Shown in pieces: positions 1 to 18,788 of a stretch of 64,000 nt of DNA. Positions within the stretch are counted from its first letter, which is position 1, and each line of letters begins with the position of its first letter. Source of the DNA: Glandiceps talaboti (Eukaryota; Hemichordata; Enteropneusta; Spengelidae); contig NC_135564.1 of NCBI RefSeq assembly GCF_964340395.1, forward strand, positions 7,267,361-7,331,360. The letters are read 5' to 3'. Both the position numbers and the translations under genes were made by a program. The notes under the pieces were generated by a model. It had not been told where the DNA came from. It made no database searches and worked only from the letters and a program-made list of their open reading frames with translations.

Positions 1-418
1 TAATATGAAATATTCGTTCGCGGCTAAGTACGTTGTGACTTTATTTTAACATTAACGGCCGATGATCAATCTAAGGATTTGAATATGAATATTTTGAAAT
101 TGAGAAAACTGTTAAAAATCAATCGTGAGAATTGGTACAACTTGATAATATAATACATGTGATTCATTTGTAAACTAATAAACCCGGGATGACGATATAG
201 TAGCTCAGTTAAAACATTCCATGCGCCGTATATTCGTGCTGTAAACGAAGTGCCCATTTTAAATTAGTTATTATTTAACCACATTGACTGTTGACGATGA
301 AAATTCTTCTATATATACAATGAAGTAAATATATCAATCGCGATAATGATTGATTCTAACATGTTGACTGTATCAACACCTGTACTAGAAATATATAGCA
401 TGGCACATGGTTGGGCCG
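1..418. other. Non-coding, AT-rich
   Basis: No coding sequence is recognised. A short stretch at about 199-255 (beginning TAGCTCAGTTAAAACA) resembles the A-box half of a tRNA or tRNA-derived SINE. No convincing B box or cloverleaf follows, so it is not called as a gene. Confidence 0.5.

Positions 419-454
<36 letters not shown>
419..454. repeat. (CTGT)n microsatellite
   Basis: About nine uninterrupted copies of the tetramer CTGT. The same motif, or its complement CAGA, returns at 15.9, 17.1, 19.0, 28.2 and 37.5 kb, so it is a favoured repeat in this genome. Confidence 0.95.
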
Positions 455-455
<1 letters not shown>

Positions 456-2635
456 CATATGACTGTGGGTATGTAGGTGGGTATGTGTGTAATTAGGTTA
501 GGTATGTATATAGCTGTCTTGTTGATCTGGATGTATCCAGGCAGATGCATATTTCGGGAGTATATATGTATGCGTTGACATGGTTTAATTTGTGTAATAT
601 GTGAGGAATATTTGAATATTTGAACTCAGAAGTAACATTCAGTATTCATCAATTCCACATTAAAAATGAACCCTGAACTCTGTATGAGATATAAATGTGT
701 CCAGTCAAGACGTCAACCATTGATCTCATTTCCACACGACGTGTATTTTATTGTTGTATGTGTTACGCTGGTCTGGGCTTGCCCATGGCTTGTCCGTCCC
801 AATCGAAAACTCCTTACATTCCACACTGAATTCCACACTATTCGGTATCGGAATCTTGGTTAGGACCTGGGGAAAACTCACTATAACTCGAGATTTTACG
901 TTTGGTGAAAGTAAATATACACAGAATAGTTCATGAGACAGTTTTAACTCAGGTGTTCAAGTTACTTACAGTCAAAATACCAACGTTGTATGTGAATTTG
1001 CCCCCGATTGCCTCTTCCCACAAGGAGTGCAGTGTTCCGTAGCCTCCTTCCAAATCTGACCAAAATAGAACCCATATCTCTGTATATATCTAAATTCCAC
1101 ATTTTATTCAAATCCTAGATCAGAATTTCTTCATTCCATAATAAGAATATGGTTAATAAACAACCCTTTTGAAACAAACAAACAAACAATCACTTTCTTT
1201 CCCTATTAAGGAAACTGTTAATTAGATTCAGAAAACAACGGTATAATAACACCCATGTCAATATCGCAGCTGATAAACATCTAAGTTTTAATTTATACTT
1301 AATGTGACACTCGTGATCTTTACCTAAAGACATAGAACAACATGACCCGACATATCATGTTGTCTCATTAATAAATTGACCTCAACACATGTGTCATGTG
1401 TTCATTTGATTAATGTTTGTTTGTAGTCCAATAAAACACTTGTAACATATGACTGCATTGCCCTTATTATTGGGTAAAATATTACTACGTCATCAAATAC
1501 AACCAAGTATGTAGCCTTTAAACTTTGTGGATGTTAACATATTGCTGTACTAGCAAATACCTCGTCTGTCTCAAAACAGTCTTTCACACTTTGACGAATA
1601 CATTCAATATGATTAACAGTCCATCATTCAGGCAATTAACATCCGCCAATCATCAACATAATTTTATCAGGCGTGTCGTAAACGCTAACAAGGAAATACA
1701 GAATCGAATTAGCAAACTAATGAAATAATAAATCGCAAGAAAGTGTCAGCTCATGAAAGAATAAATTAATTCAAATAGTAACTTGTCCACATTGATTTCA
1801 CCCTGTTGTCAATTTGGATGTGACCAATCTCCAGTTACAGACATTCAAACACAGCAAACCATGTTATTGCTCGGCCACTTTTCAATTTCAATGGGCTGGT
1901 AACTATATGTGGTCATTTTGTAGATGTTCATTCATTTAGATAACAGTGGTATACGTAGTTGGTGAAATATTCTTCCATAAGGAAAGAATACAATGTCAGA
2001 TACAAAATAGCGCTACCCCGTCATTTATGTGTCACACACTTCCTGGTTTAATAATATGTAAATGAGACACAAGTGTTCAGGGTCGATGTCATAATTTTGT
2101 ATTTAATACTAAATTATTACACTTGTGTACATGTATTACACAAAGAGAGAAAATATTTGAATAAATCAACTTAGCATTTACATAACGAACTTATATTTGG
2201 CATGAATGGAATGTTTTAAAGGTATACGTAGATGTCTATCAAGAAGGTTAAGCAATAAAACACACTCAAGATGAAATCTTTGATTGCATGCCTCAGGCCC
2301 AGAATCCTTTAAACATCAAATGAATACAGAGAAGTAGCATAGCCAACACGTATCGTAAAAATAGCGTAGTACAAGTATAAGAAAGGCCTTTTTACACAAA
2401 TCAATGACATACAATATATTTGTATTGCTTGCATTGAAGAAGATACATTGCAATCAATCAATTACAATATTTGGCCAAAGGCTACAAGTTTGACGTTTGA
2501 CGATCTGTGGATCTTTGACGATTTGTGGATCTTATTATGAGTAGGATGTTTCAAGGTTATATTTTGCTAGCGAACATGAGATTTAACATCATAATAGTAC
2601 TACTTTACCCACTGCATTATGACAATTAATTTTTC
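455..2635. other. Gene-free stretch
   Basis: Only short open frames of under 70 codons occur here, with no recognisable domain. The sequence is AT-rich and unique-looking. There is a small imperfect duplication around 2500-2531 (GACGATCTGTGGATCTTT repeated as GACGATTTGTGGATCTT). I see no RNA gene or transposon. Confidence 0.6.
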
Positions 2636-2965
2636 ATTCCGTATCGTATCATATCGTGTCGTGTTGTGCAATGTAGCAACTGATCGCAACAACACAACAC
2701 AACACAACACAACACAACACAACACAACAACACAACACAACACAACACAATAAAACAAAGCAAAACAACACAACACAACACAACACAACACAACACAACA
2801 CAACACAGCACAACACAACAACACAACACAACACAACACAACACAGCCACAACGCAACACAACAACGCAACACAACACAACACAACACAACACAACACAA
2901 CACAATACGACACGGCACGACACGAAACGACATACATATCACATCACATCACATCATATCACATA
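2636..2965. repeat. Degenerate pentanucleotide array, (CAACA)n core
   Basis: The core at about 2687-2905 is built from CAACA/ACAAC units with single-base variants (AATAAAACAAAG, CAGCA, CGCAA). On both sides the period stays near 5 bp while the motif changes: CGTAT/CATAT on the left, CGACA, then CACAT/CATAT on the right. The array is open in all three minus-strand frames. Those frames give Cys/Val/Leu-rich peptides that are artefacts of the repeat, not proteins. Confidence 0.95.
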
Positions 2966-8571
<5,606 letters not shown>

Positions 8572-8603
8572 ATGAATGAATGAATGAATGAACGAATGAA
8601 TGA
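8572..8603. repeat. (GAAT)n microsatellite
   Basis: About eight copies of GAAT/TGAA with one GAAC variant. Confidence 0.9.
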
Positions 8604-10593
8604 TTTCTTTTCACCTGATAACAAAAATAAGCTACACTTTCAAAGAAACATATAATACATATATACAAAATGAATACAAAAGAAATAGACAATTGTTATC
8701 TGATGTGGACCATGGAAATAGTTCAGCAGAACTAGTCTTGTCCACGGCCCGTACATTTTTCTCCATTTCATATAGTCCAGATTATGTGCTTTCAATGTTT
8801 TGTTTTCTACAGTCAAGTAAGTGTAGTTATGACCTTAATTATCAAACGATATACTCCTCTGTAAGTTGTATGTTTGCTTAGGTGACGGTAAAATTGCCCA
8901 TTTTGACTTAATGTGTTGATTTACTCTCAAGTCCATTAAACGGTGACACTGAAAAAACATCACTTTAGGACTAAGTGCTGCTATCTGTGGCAACGGGAAG
9001 CATGCAAATAGGCTCAATTAAATCGTGTAACTTGACACCTGACACTCGTTCTTATGTCTAACTCTTTCATTATATACACACTTGTACAACTGTTTTACTT
9101 CTTTGACTTATACACACACACTTTTACAACTGTTATACGGTTGAGTTTGAAAAAGTCATTCTAGTTGTGTGTTTCACAAAGTGTCCTAAGACCACTTGTG
9201 AAATTCAAAACGCATTATGTGTTGTTGTTACTGTCATTACATGGCTCGAAGTGCAGTTATCTTTTAGATGATGAATTAATCTATTATAGTAACAGAATAC
9301 TGATTAAAAGTTGATGTCTGACGACTTACATATACTATGGGTATATTGTTAGAGTCTACCGTTTATGCATGATGTTGACCTGCTTAGGGTAGTGGTATCT
9401 TACTTGAGTAAATCCTAATTACACCATGATGTTGATGAACTTAAGCATAATATACACAGGTTGTTAATAACTGTACAGGTGAAGGATGTTTCATTTATTT
9501 TTGTAACACACCTAATCCATTTCGTTTATTGTGGTTTGTCAATATGTGGTCACGTGGTATGTAGAATTTGCTCTGTTCAACGCAAATGACTTTTACCGGT
9601 CAACAATTTTCATTATGATACCTGTTTGGGCTTCATCAGTAAAAACTAAAAACTGATGACTGATGACGTCATTTGCTGCCGCGTACATATTTTGACAGCA
9701 GACGAATCTGACGTCACCTTCTGTTGGTGAAGTAGATGCTAGCATAGATACTTCACGGCTTTTTTTTTTATTTTCTAAAGACAAACTTGCCACCCTTGTC
9801 GCAAAAAGAATTTGGAATAATTATTTTACAAATTCATGATTCATCAATCCTAAAGGAAAGTAATTCTTACATACACGACGTCAGAGTAAAATTATTGCAG
9901 TTGGCATATTTTTTACAAAATCATCAAATACATATATATATAACCTCCCGTGTGTATGTGCAAGGATTGTCACAGCGCAACAGTTCCTGATTAGTATCTA
10001 AGACGTTTGGCCATAAGGATTATTTTTCGCAGAAAAAAATGATTTAATTTTGGTTATAATTACCGTTTATGTATTTCAGTGACTACCATATATATCTGTA
10101 TATCAGCTGCTGCAAGGCAAATAATTATGGATTCTGATATGTACAACTCGGATTTACTAGATGTTACAAGGTGCGATATCGAAAACTTATGATGTAATCA
10201 TCATTACGAAAACATTACAGCACCCACAGCTATTTTATGATTCTCAGTAATCCACTGATAGATTTTCCGAAGGGTAAACCAAGTAATGTTCAACCTTTGA
10301 ACCTTTCGTAGATGCAAATGGACAAATAGAATAATTACTACATGCATATATAATTAGTTCATATATGGCGGGTAATCCCGAGACAGTATTAACTGATGTA
10401 TGTGTGTTGATAATCGTCATATCAGATATTTACCTACAATCTAATATTGAACATTAAAACTAACACATCACTGGTGATGATACATGTGCTTGAATATTGA
10501 ATAAATATGGTGGATTTAATGCTATAACCCGGTAAAGGTATATTGAATGGATACGAAAATACATTCATTTGATTAAAATGTAACAGTCCAATA
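8604..10593. other. Gene-free stretch with a short tandem duplication
   Basis: No gene recognised. Around 9073-9140 a unit of about 45 bp is repeated imperfectly: TACACACTTGTACAACTGTT, then a spacer, then ACACACACTTTTACAACTGTT. Confidence 0.55.
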
Positions 10594-10621
10594 CGCGCGC
10601 ACGCACGCACGCACGCACGCA

Positions 10622-10710
<89 letters not shown>

Positions 10711-10723
10711 CTGTGTGTCTGTG
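10594..10723. repeat. Compound microsatellite (CGCA)n-(CA)n-(TA)n-(TGTC)
   Basis: The motifs run in order: CG/CGCA to about 10620, CA to about 10660, TA to about 10706, then degenerate TGTGTCTG. Each boundary differs by one substitution in the unit, which suggests stepwise motif change during expansion. Confidence 0.97.
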
Positions 10724-11131
10724 TTATAGTTATAGGTATAGCAAGATTATGTATCTTATATAACTATATGATGTGTGATACGTAGAACTTTGTCTGATTG
10801 ACTTTGATATATGATGTAGGTTGCTATGACAGAGCCATATTTAATATAAATGCTAAGATTCCTACATTCTAACAAACTATTTCCTAATATTGGGGTTTCG
10901 CAGCAATGCTCTCATCTGTACAGCATGCAATGTGCTTTGGATTTCTTATAAATGACGTCGAGTAGTTGGATAGCCGGACAGGTTACAAGTGACATGTTTT
11001 TAATCTTCCTCAGAGAAATATGAGAATTGACATGGTTTCCTTTTGTGCTGCAAATCAACCTCCTGGAGATGTTGAAAGTGATGATTTGTATTGTGTCTCT
11101 ATTATACCATATACTAGTCTAGCTACCGGCT
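10724..11131. other. Gene-free stretch
   Basis: I see nothing coding or structured here. Confidence 0.55.
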
Positions 11132-11192
11132 GTATGTATGTATGTATGTATGTATGTATGTATGTATGTATGTATGTATGTATGTATGTATA
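11132..11192. repeat. (TATG)n microsatellite
   Basis: About 15 copies of TATG. The reading frame across it (11020-11250, Met-Tyr-Val-Cys) is produced by the repeat. Confidence 0.96.
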
Positions 11193-13091
11193 TTATATGT
11201 CATGCAATCGCGTGCTTCAGGGTGAAATATCAGAAAGTTCTATTCATTAAACGTAGCTCTTGTCAATATCACCTGCCCAGTCAAATACGATTTTAATCGA
11301 TACTACGTTCATTTCTCAAAGGTGGACGATGTCCCAGCGGCTAGACCTCTGACCCACATAAAAGGTATCTTTACCTTGAAATGTCAGCTTACGGACCCTG
11401 GGGGTTAGGTCATCAAATACTCATCAAGTTCCAAAAGCAAATGGCATAACAAATTATGGCATAGTCACGCTACAGGCTCCAAATAAACGATGTTATGCTA
11501 TTGCAGATGAACAAGACTTGAATAACAAATATTACAATGATGGCGATGGATATCCAAATTTATGTATTCGTATCGTCATCAGTGAATATCAATAGCTAGC
11601 CTTCGTCCTCGTTGGCACATTGCTAAGAAAGATAGATATATGCACAAGGTACTGTTACATACGAATGCCTTAAGGAATATCTCAACCTAGAAAGTTAAAG
11701 TAAACGTTTGAATATTTCATATAAATGGTAGCATGGATACAGATATCTATATTTCTAGTCCTGCCGTACATGTATATCTATCGGTCCCTGTGATTCTGTC
11801 CGTCTGTCTCTTCTTCTCCGACATCTCTCTGACTGTTCCAGTCTATGTATCTCCGTTTGCGTGTCTGCCAATTTCTATCTCTGGTTCTCAGTTTGTAAAT
11901 CATAGCCATCTCTGTCTGTGTGTATGTTTGTCTGTCTGTATACATCTGTTAGTCAGTCAGTCAGTCAGTCATTCAGTGAGTCACACGTCTGTCCTGTCGC
12001 TAAGATATTAGTTTATCTTGTTTTCCAGTTTGTTGAAATAGAAATGTAATCGGAACAACAAAGCTATAGCTGCAGCAGTTAGATTTGAATACACTTTGCG
12101 ACTTGAAGGTTTTGAGGTAGAATGCCCAATTTCAACGTCTTTAAAATAGAATTGCGAAACTGTCACCTTTAAAATGTGTATAACACTAAATTGACTGGAA
12201 AATGACACCTAGTTAGATTTGTCCAAATTGAGTCATTTTGCCAATCAACACTGAATTGTGTTTGTATAAAAAGACAGAAGATAATTCTTTTGAAAAGTAT
12301 TCAACTGCCACACATCTTGAGCGTGAATTTGCATTTTATTTCTCATTTTTCTGATACCATTACACAGGTGTGCGTTTATTACTCCTAGTACTAGTCTAAT
12401 AATGAAAACTGAAGGACTTACAGCTGGCACAGATAGTCATGTTGATGGATATTGGGGTCATATAGATTCGTTTTAGCATAACCCTGTCACTTTTCAATCC
12501 CTTCACATCAATTAGTAGTCTAATAATCTTCTTACCTGAAAGGCGAGTGGAGCATTTATGTCAGATATGTGTCATGTCTTGATTACCGTGAGACTGGGTT
12601 GTCATGTATGCTATTTTATTATTTAAACATCATTTTCCCCAAAGATGACCTGCATTATAATGTTAAATCCTCGATAGCTGTGATGTTGCAATTTTCACTC
12701 AGTGAAAGGGTAAAGTAATAAGGCACATATTATTCATTGCAATAATATGAACAACTTGCGAATGTTTCTTATGTTGATTTTAATGAACATATCAACTATA
12801 TAACCCTCACCACGCACGGTATACTTGTAATCAGCATCTGCCATTTCATTTTACAAATGACGAGCCATGGTATATATTTCGTCACCTTGACGAATCTCCT
12901 TCCATTAATAATTACGCAAGATAAAGGAAGCCGACAATGACTTACAAAGTATACACATGTTCGTCACAATGAAGTAATCTAATGATTCGAAGCCTTACAA
13001 TACATGAATGTCACCATGTCGTCAGTCTTAACATTATTTTAAATTACGAAGTTCGTTCATCATATAGCATACTCAAGGACATGTTAAAAAG

Positions 13092-13093
<2 letters not shown>
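11193..13093. other. Gene-free stretch; possible SINE trace
   Basis: No exon recognised. At about 11326-11390 the sequence GATGTCCCAGCGGCTAGACC resembles the A-box side of a tRNA-derived SINE, but no good B box follows at the usual distance. At 11951-11975 there is a short (GTCA)n run. The open frame at 11733-12011 is Ser/Val-rich and follows TCTG-type low-complexity DNA, so I do not call it. Confidence 0.5.

Positions 13094-13162
<69 letters not shown>
13094..13162. repeat. (TA)n microsatellite
   Basis: A pure TA run of about 34 copies. Confidence 0.96.
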
Positions 13163-13166
<4 letters not shown>

Positions 13167-13500
13167 TCCATTCTTATATTGAATCCACTATCGAACTGTC
13201 AATGTGTAAGCCGTGTACTGAAACGAGTGTGTCTCTTTAAAGGTCAACGCCACTCCAGGAAATATAGGTATTTTCATCAAGAAGAAAATCATTTCTGAGA
13301 GTTCATATCACAAAGAATTCGCTCTAATGCTAAGAGAACAAATTGAACTAATTTTATCACCTCTATCATTTTTCTAGTGGTCGAGTGTTGCCTTATCGGT
13401 CTTGGACATGAATATGCTTTAGCAGTAGAGGGATGTTGCATATTCGTGACAATTAAGTGCTTATTTCCTAAGATAAATACAGTGCTCATCCTATACATAT

Positions 13501-13752
13501 TCATGTCAGGTGAGACCTATGAGGTAACAACGAACTATTGAATGAATGGTAGGTGAAAAAGTGTTCAATTTGGTGTTTATTGGCAATCGAACGTAATTTA
13601 TGAGATGTGAAATTATGAAATGAATTTACATTACTCATCTTATAGAATTTCATGTCTGTTTACACCCATGAGGTAACAACGAGTTACTAAATGAACAATA
13701 GAGGTGAAAAAAGTTCAAGTGTAATTTATGAGATACGACATTATTAATTGAA
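13501..13752. repeat. Imperfect tandem duplication, unit about 150 bp
   Basis: The copies lie at about 13501-13624 and 13650-13752. Both begin with TCATGTC and share ATGAGGTAACAACGA, then TGAA(T/C), AGGTGAAAAA and GTAATTTATGAGAT in the same order, with substitutions and short indels. No coding potential is seen. It is an old local duplication or two copies of a short repeat. Confidence 0.8.
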
Positions 13753-15897
13753 CCTCCAGGACCCAAAGTTTATATTACCTTTATTTCTTGAGTCGCATTC
13801 CCCTTAAAGTTTTATACTAAAAATACCTATGGAAATGGTTTTGTACAAAAAGGTAAAATTCGAAAAGAGAAAACAACGTATAAGCATTGAAGCAATTTAA
13901 ATGCTCATGATAAATTTATCTCAGCGAAGTCCCCATTGTTAACCTCCAAATGTTGTGATGACATTTACATTATGTATGTGCAAATAAGAATCGGTAACAT
14001 AAAAGAAAGAGTACCGCGTTTTTGATACAAACCAAATTATATGTGTTCATAATTTATTGTTTTTAATTCAATGCAAAATTATATGCATAATATTAACGTT
14101 TCTCATATAATATATTTATTATTAGGTAATCCATTTCGTTTTTCAAATTTGTACTGATGGAATGAATGGTAAACCTATTTCTAAATTGACCAAGGCATGT
14201 TTTTTCTATTCAAAAAATACAAATTATATACATTTAATTTAGTTCTTAACGTCGATAAATACCCCACCCTAGCTTATTTTTTCCTCATGCTCAATGGTTT
14301 CTAAAAAGATCTTATAGAATTACAATCATAAATGGAAAACAAATGTCTAGCTTAGAGGCACACTTTAAGGAAAATGAACAGATAGAATCGATACTATACA
14401 CAAAGATAATCTTCCAACAATATTGATCCCAAGATGGGATGCTCACAATGGCTACAAATACACGAGGAGTTTTAGTATAGCTTATATTTAGAGAGTCACC
14501 CTATCTAAACAGGACTATTTAATGTTTGGTTTATAGTATTCCATTTTTGCATGCATATATGTGCGTTGGTACACATCTCTCATTGTAACATTGTATATTA
14601 TTTTTCAATTGTACACAAGTTTTGAATGGTTACAAGCGATGATATATTTTGCGACGTATCCCATCTTACTGGGCCTGTAAATGTAGGTTGGTAGGCTAAT
14701 TTCTAAAACATCTTTAGTTTAAACGAGTCTGTAAGGTCCACCATTAAATTTTTTTAGTGTAATTACTTCACATGCAAAATTACGCTAATAAAATCGGCGC
14801 AGATCAGATGACAATCAACGACCCTGATTCCAAAAACAATCAATGCGATCTGCCTGTGATTGCAGGCATATACTACTAGCCTGTGCCTTTCTACAATTTG
14901 CCCAAAGTTTAGTATAATGGGACTTGATATTGTTTTGCTAGTGGATATATATACCCAGGTGGTGACAGTTGCTCATGCTTGGTCATTGTTTTCGCGGTAT
15001 ATATGTAAATGTCATCTTTCAGGTATATAAACCCTCACTAATCCTATCAGACCCTATATTAAACACAACAGAAAACACTGGCTTCCTGTGACTTTAGAGG
15101 GTTTTGATATGGTAAAACTGGATATACCTCGGGGTTATAAAACAATCTGGAAGTGCTCTTGGGTTATCTGACTTAAGTTCCTTCTTTGTGCTACTATGCC
15201 AGTTAGCAACACATTACATACAACATACATGTAGGCCCAGTTATCACAATTACTTAAGGAATGTACAGACTTAACCTTTTCGGAGGAAACTACTCACAGT
15301 ATCAGTAACTAACATTAGGTTAATAACTCCCCTTGTCCTAACATTAAGATAACTTCTTTTATGGTTAAATAAATAAAGGATACAACCATGTACCCGTGGA
15401 GACATGGAGTCAGGCAATTGGAGACAGTCTCGTGAAAACAGAAGATCTGAAGATTTGTTATTCAATTTTTGTCTGCTGAACAATCTGTGGGATTACTTTG
15501 CAGTTTTATCAACTGTTGAACTGCTGTGTGCCAATCGATGCCCCTTTAGAACAATCAATTGGAAATCGTCAATGCTCTTTCGAACACATGTTATGAAGTC
15601 CATTAACAAAATGCATTCATTTCGTAATGATTTCCAATACTTGTTTCATATTACAATGTACCATTAAGGACACTTAATAGTTTGTACATGCACTGAATGA
15701 TCTTGATTTGGTGTTTTCATTTCGAAGCGAAACATAAAGGGTAGAATGGTACAAAATGTGTATGAACGTTATTAACATATCACCATATACCATTCTACTG
15801 TATACCATTCTTTTGAATAATAACCTCATTTCATCTGTGCGCAGTTAACAAGCAATTAACGTGTTTCTTTTGAGATTTAACAACGAATCGTCTCATC
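13753..15897. other. Gene-free stretch
   Basis: No coding sequence recognised. Opposed open frames at 15271-15667 overlap on both strands and carry no domain. An 11-bp perfect inverted repeat (GTAGAATGGTA at 15741-15751 and its complement at 15788-15798) is present. Confidence 0.55.
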
Positions 15898-15914
15898 GTG
15901 TGTGTGTGTGTGTG

Positions 15915-15955
<41 letters not shown>

Positions 15956-15957
15956 GC
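15898..15957. repeat. Compound microsatellite (TG)n-(TCTG)n
   Basis: About 9 copies of TG, followed by TCTG/TTTG units to 15957. Confidence 0.95.
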
Positions 15958-16915
15958 TTGCGTATTTGCATACACGTATGTTACCTTTGACTAGCTACCA
16001 GGCATTGACTATCTGCTAGACGCAATAAAGGAATAAATAAAGTCACTACTCCCAGAGGACAATGTGTGTACACAGGTAGCAACTTAAATTAGGAAAGAAA
16101 GTTTCAGATGTTTTGATTTACATTATATTCATTATTTTGCTTTTCAACGGTGCACATCACCATGTTCGGTACAACCATGAATGTCTTTACTTATGTAAAA
16201 TTGGTTTTATAACATTTGTAAACAACTTCTTTTGTCTCAAAAGGCCACTGAACGTTTATACTGATACATACGTCGATATATAATATATACGTCCTAGCCA
16301 CCAGGAACATAATTACTGTAGATTTGATTTCCAATCTCGTCACACGAGCACATATTAAATATTCATATGACTGACACAGGGATCATCCGTGCAAACAACA
16401 ACTAAGGTCTATATAACCAGGACAGGTGTTGTTAAAGGGTACAGGTCATGAAGTAATGCAATTTGGAATTAATAATCAATATGCGCTTATCTTCACTATT
16501 AGACAGGACTCTAGGCAACAACAATCTTGTGAACGGCTGATTTAATGTCGTAAAAGGCTGTTTCTTTTCGAATTAAAGTAGTTAAGATCAATGAAATCAA
16601 TAATGTGTATTTTATTTAGTAACCTATCAAGATCAAGCAACTCAGGAAAGGGTAACCTTAAGTAATTGTTAACTGTTGACCCTTTCTGAAAAAAAAAATG
16701 TAGTAGGGAACAGGCTTTGTTTTGAAGGCCCTTATGATGTTATGTTATGTCTAGCATTATCATTAGTGATCGTCGAGGGCCTGTGTGCCCCAGGCCATAT
16801 AATATATAATTCGAAGCCCAGTAGTACAGCTGAACTAATTGGCTTGAATAGGACATACATTAAAATGCTATTCCCAAATACATTTCTCAGTTCAGCCAAG
16901 GGAAATACGAGAGAC
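15958..16915. other. Gene-free stretch with one weak secreted-peptide-like frame
   Basis: Near 16733-16954 on the plus strand, a frame that could start at an internal Met has a hydrophobic N-terminus (MLCLALSLVIVEGLCA), resembling a signal peptide. Its continuation matches no family I recognise, has no propeptide-type dibasic sites, and runs into a hairpin. It is recorded only as a weak possibility. Confidence 0.35.
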
Positions 16916-16966
16916 TTAAGGGGTCTTTGTCACTACCAGTCGATAGACGAGTAGTGACAACCCCTA
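16916..16966. repeat. Hairpin (inverted repeat)
   Basis: The arms are TTGTCACTAC (about 16927-16936) and GTAGTGACAA (about 16951-16960), with a 14-base loop. The stem extends outward as GGGGT against ACCCC after a 3-base bulge. No T-run follows, so it is not a terminator in any simple sense. It could be the end of a foldback element or chance. Confidence 0.7.
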
Positions 16967-17093
16967 GGTCACAAGTATTTTCCGGCTGAATGAAGAAAAA
17001 TATTAAAGACTAACATAAAGCGTCAGTAATATTACAGAAAAACCGAGGAAAGTAACGGATATTTTGAACATTTTGACTCATATTTCGAAAATC

Positions 17094-17133
<40 letters not shown>

Positions 17134-17195
17134 AGGCTTAGGTTCAACTATCAGTAAAATACAGTAGCCACATCTTTCACTAAAAACTACATACT

Positions 17196-17228
<33 letters not shown>
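17094..17228. repeat. (TCTG)n and (CA)n microsatellites
   Basis: A (TCTG)n run of about 9 copies occupies 17094-17132. A separate (CA)n run of about 14 copies occupies 17201-17228. The 68 bp between them are unique. Confidence 0.94.
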
Positions 17229-17230
<2 letters not shown>

Positions 17231-18788
17231 TTATGGTTTTGCTTTTTTCATTGATGGATTTTAAGGTTCAGCATTTACATATAGACAGTCATTTATTATA
17301 GACATATTCTCATTCCCAACAATATTTCATTGATACACAAATTCTCTTCTGCCGGTAGAGATTTAGAAACAAACATGTTTCAAAACAAATCACTTGACTT
17401 TCGCCAGTGTCCACACTTGATCCGAGAGAATAATACAAGTGTAATTAGACATCTGGGGTTGGAGGTGTTGAACATCATGAGTTGTGGACAGGTTAGTCAA
17501 TACGTATATTCAGTTGTGAAGCCACTGAGTTATGATCATCAAACTGCTAATCATCTTTGTAAATTTATACTTGAATTTACACATTACAGCTAATATTTTC
17601 CTCACCTCTAGTTTCCGAATACCACCTGGTCCAGTTGTTGATAAGTGCACTCTGATCTAGAGTGGACCCTGAAGGGCATGTCATTTGTTTAAAACATGTC
17701 TACCGTAAACGTCAAGTGGAAGAAAAGAACTTTTTTATTAATGAAAGTGCTTCCTTGATGAACACACATATTGTGAAAATATATCTAATACTTTTCGCTA
17801 TAAGTTAGCCATCATTTTATTACGCAAATACGTTCAACGACCTTTGCAGTATCCAAACTGCTATGAACGAACACTTTTAACTCTCTCGCTTCCTGCATGT
17901 GTATTCAGCCTATGTTTTTTTCAAATCCTTGTTCTCGACAGGAAGTATTGATGAAACAACATTCTCATCAATTGATTAAGTAATCTCTTTATGGTCGTCT
18001 CAAAATGCATGTTATTATAACAACAAAGCCCCAGTGTGACGAATCCCTTTAGATTCACTGGAGACCGTATATAAATAAGGTCAACAGAAGGGTAGCAATC
18101 ATTCAAACATAGTATAAATTGAACTGAATATGCATTTAAGTGAATATAAAGTCTCCATCACGACAACATATTTAAACAGGTGATCAAAAGGCTTGATTCT
18201 AAAATGAAGATAAATTTAAATAATATGCGTCCTTCCTTCATCTTCGTCATGTTATTTATCGGCCTGCTTATTTTAATACATGTTAGTGCCATAACTTAAT
18301 CGAAGTTAATGGTATTTAATACATATGCCTATGCATGTGTGGGTACATGCGTCCATCCCAGCTATCTGGGTAGAATTTCTGCTGTAAAACATGGCACCAC
18401 GATGACGTGTTAGATAGGGTATGTCGTGTGATATGGCTGAATGACGGCCATTTTCTTAAATATTGTAATGATGTACAAAGATGATGTATTAAATTGTGTA
18501 CACTTAACTCATATCTCGATTACGCGCTTTAATCACTCTGTAGTTGGAGTTTAAAACTAAACGTTCTGTTAAGAATATGAAAATTGATTGAAGTGAAGGT
18601 AAAATGTTGGAATTAGACTATCGGAAATCTATCAATGATTAAATGAAAGAATCTTTGTAACTCTTGAATTGTAGAAATTTGAAATTCATCCTAAATGATA
18701 TACTGTAAATGTTGTGTTTAGATCTATTCGCTTTTATCAACGGCTAGAGGTAATCGTTAACCTTTACTGCTGAGTATCATCCCTCCAC
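17229..18788. other. Gene-free stretch
   Basis: AT-rich. I see no exon, RNA gene or element. Confidence 0.6.

Noticed and set aside
2600-2942. Three minus-strand frames of about 100 codons, Cys/Val/Leu-rich
   Set aside because: A pentamer repeat is open in all three frames when its unit lacks stops. The peptides mirror the repeat.
16733-16954. Putative secreted peptide with a signal-like N-terminus
   Set aside because: The hydrophobic start is suggestive, but the rest has no conserved peptide motif and ends inside a hairpin. Not enough to call a gene.
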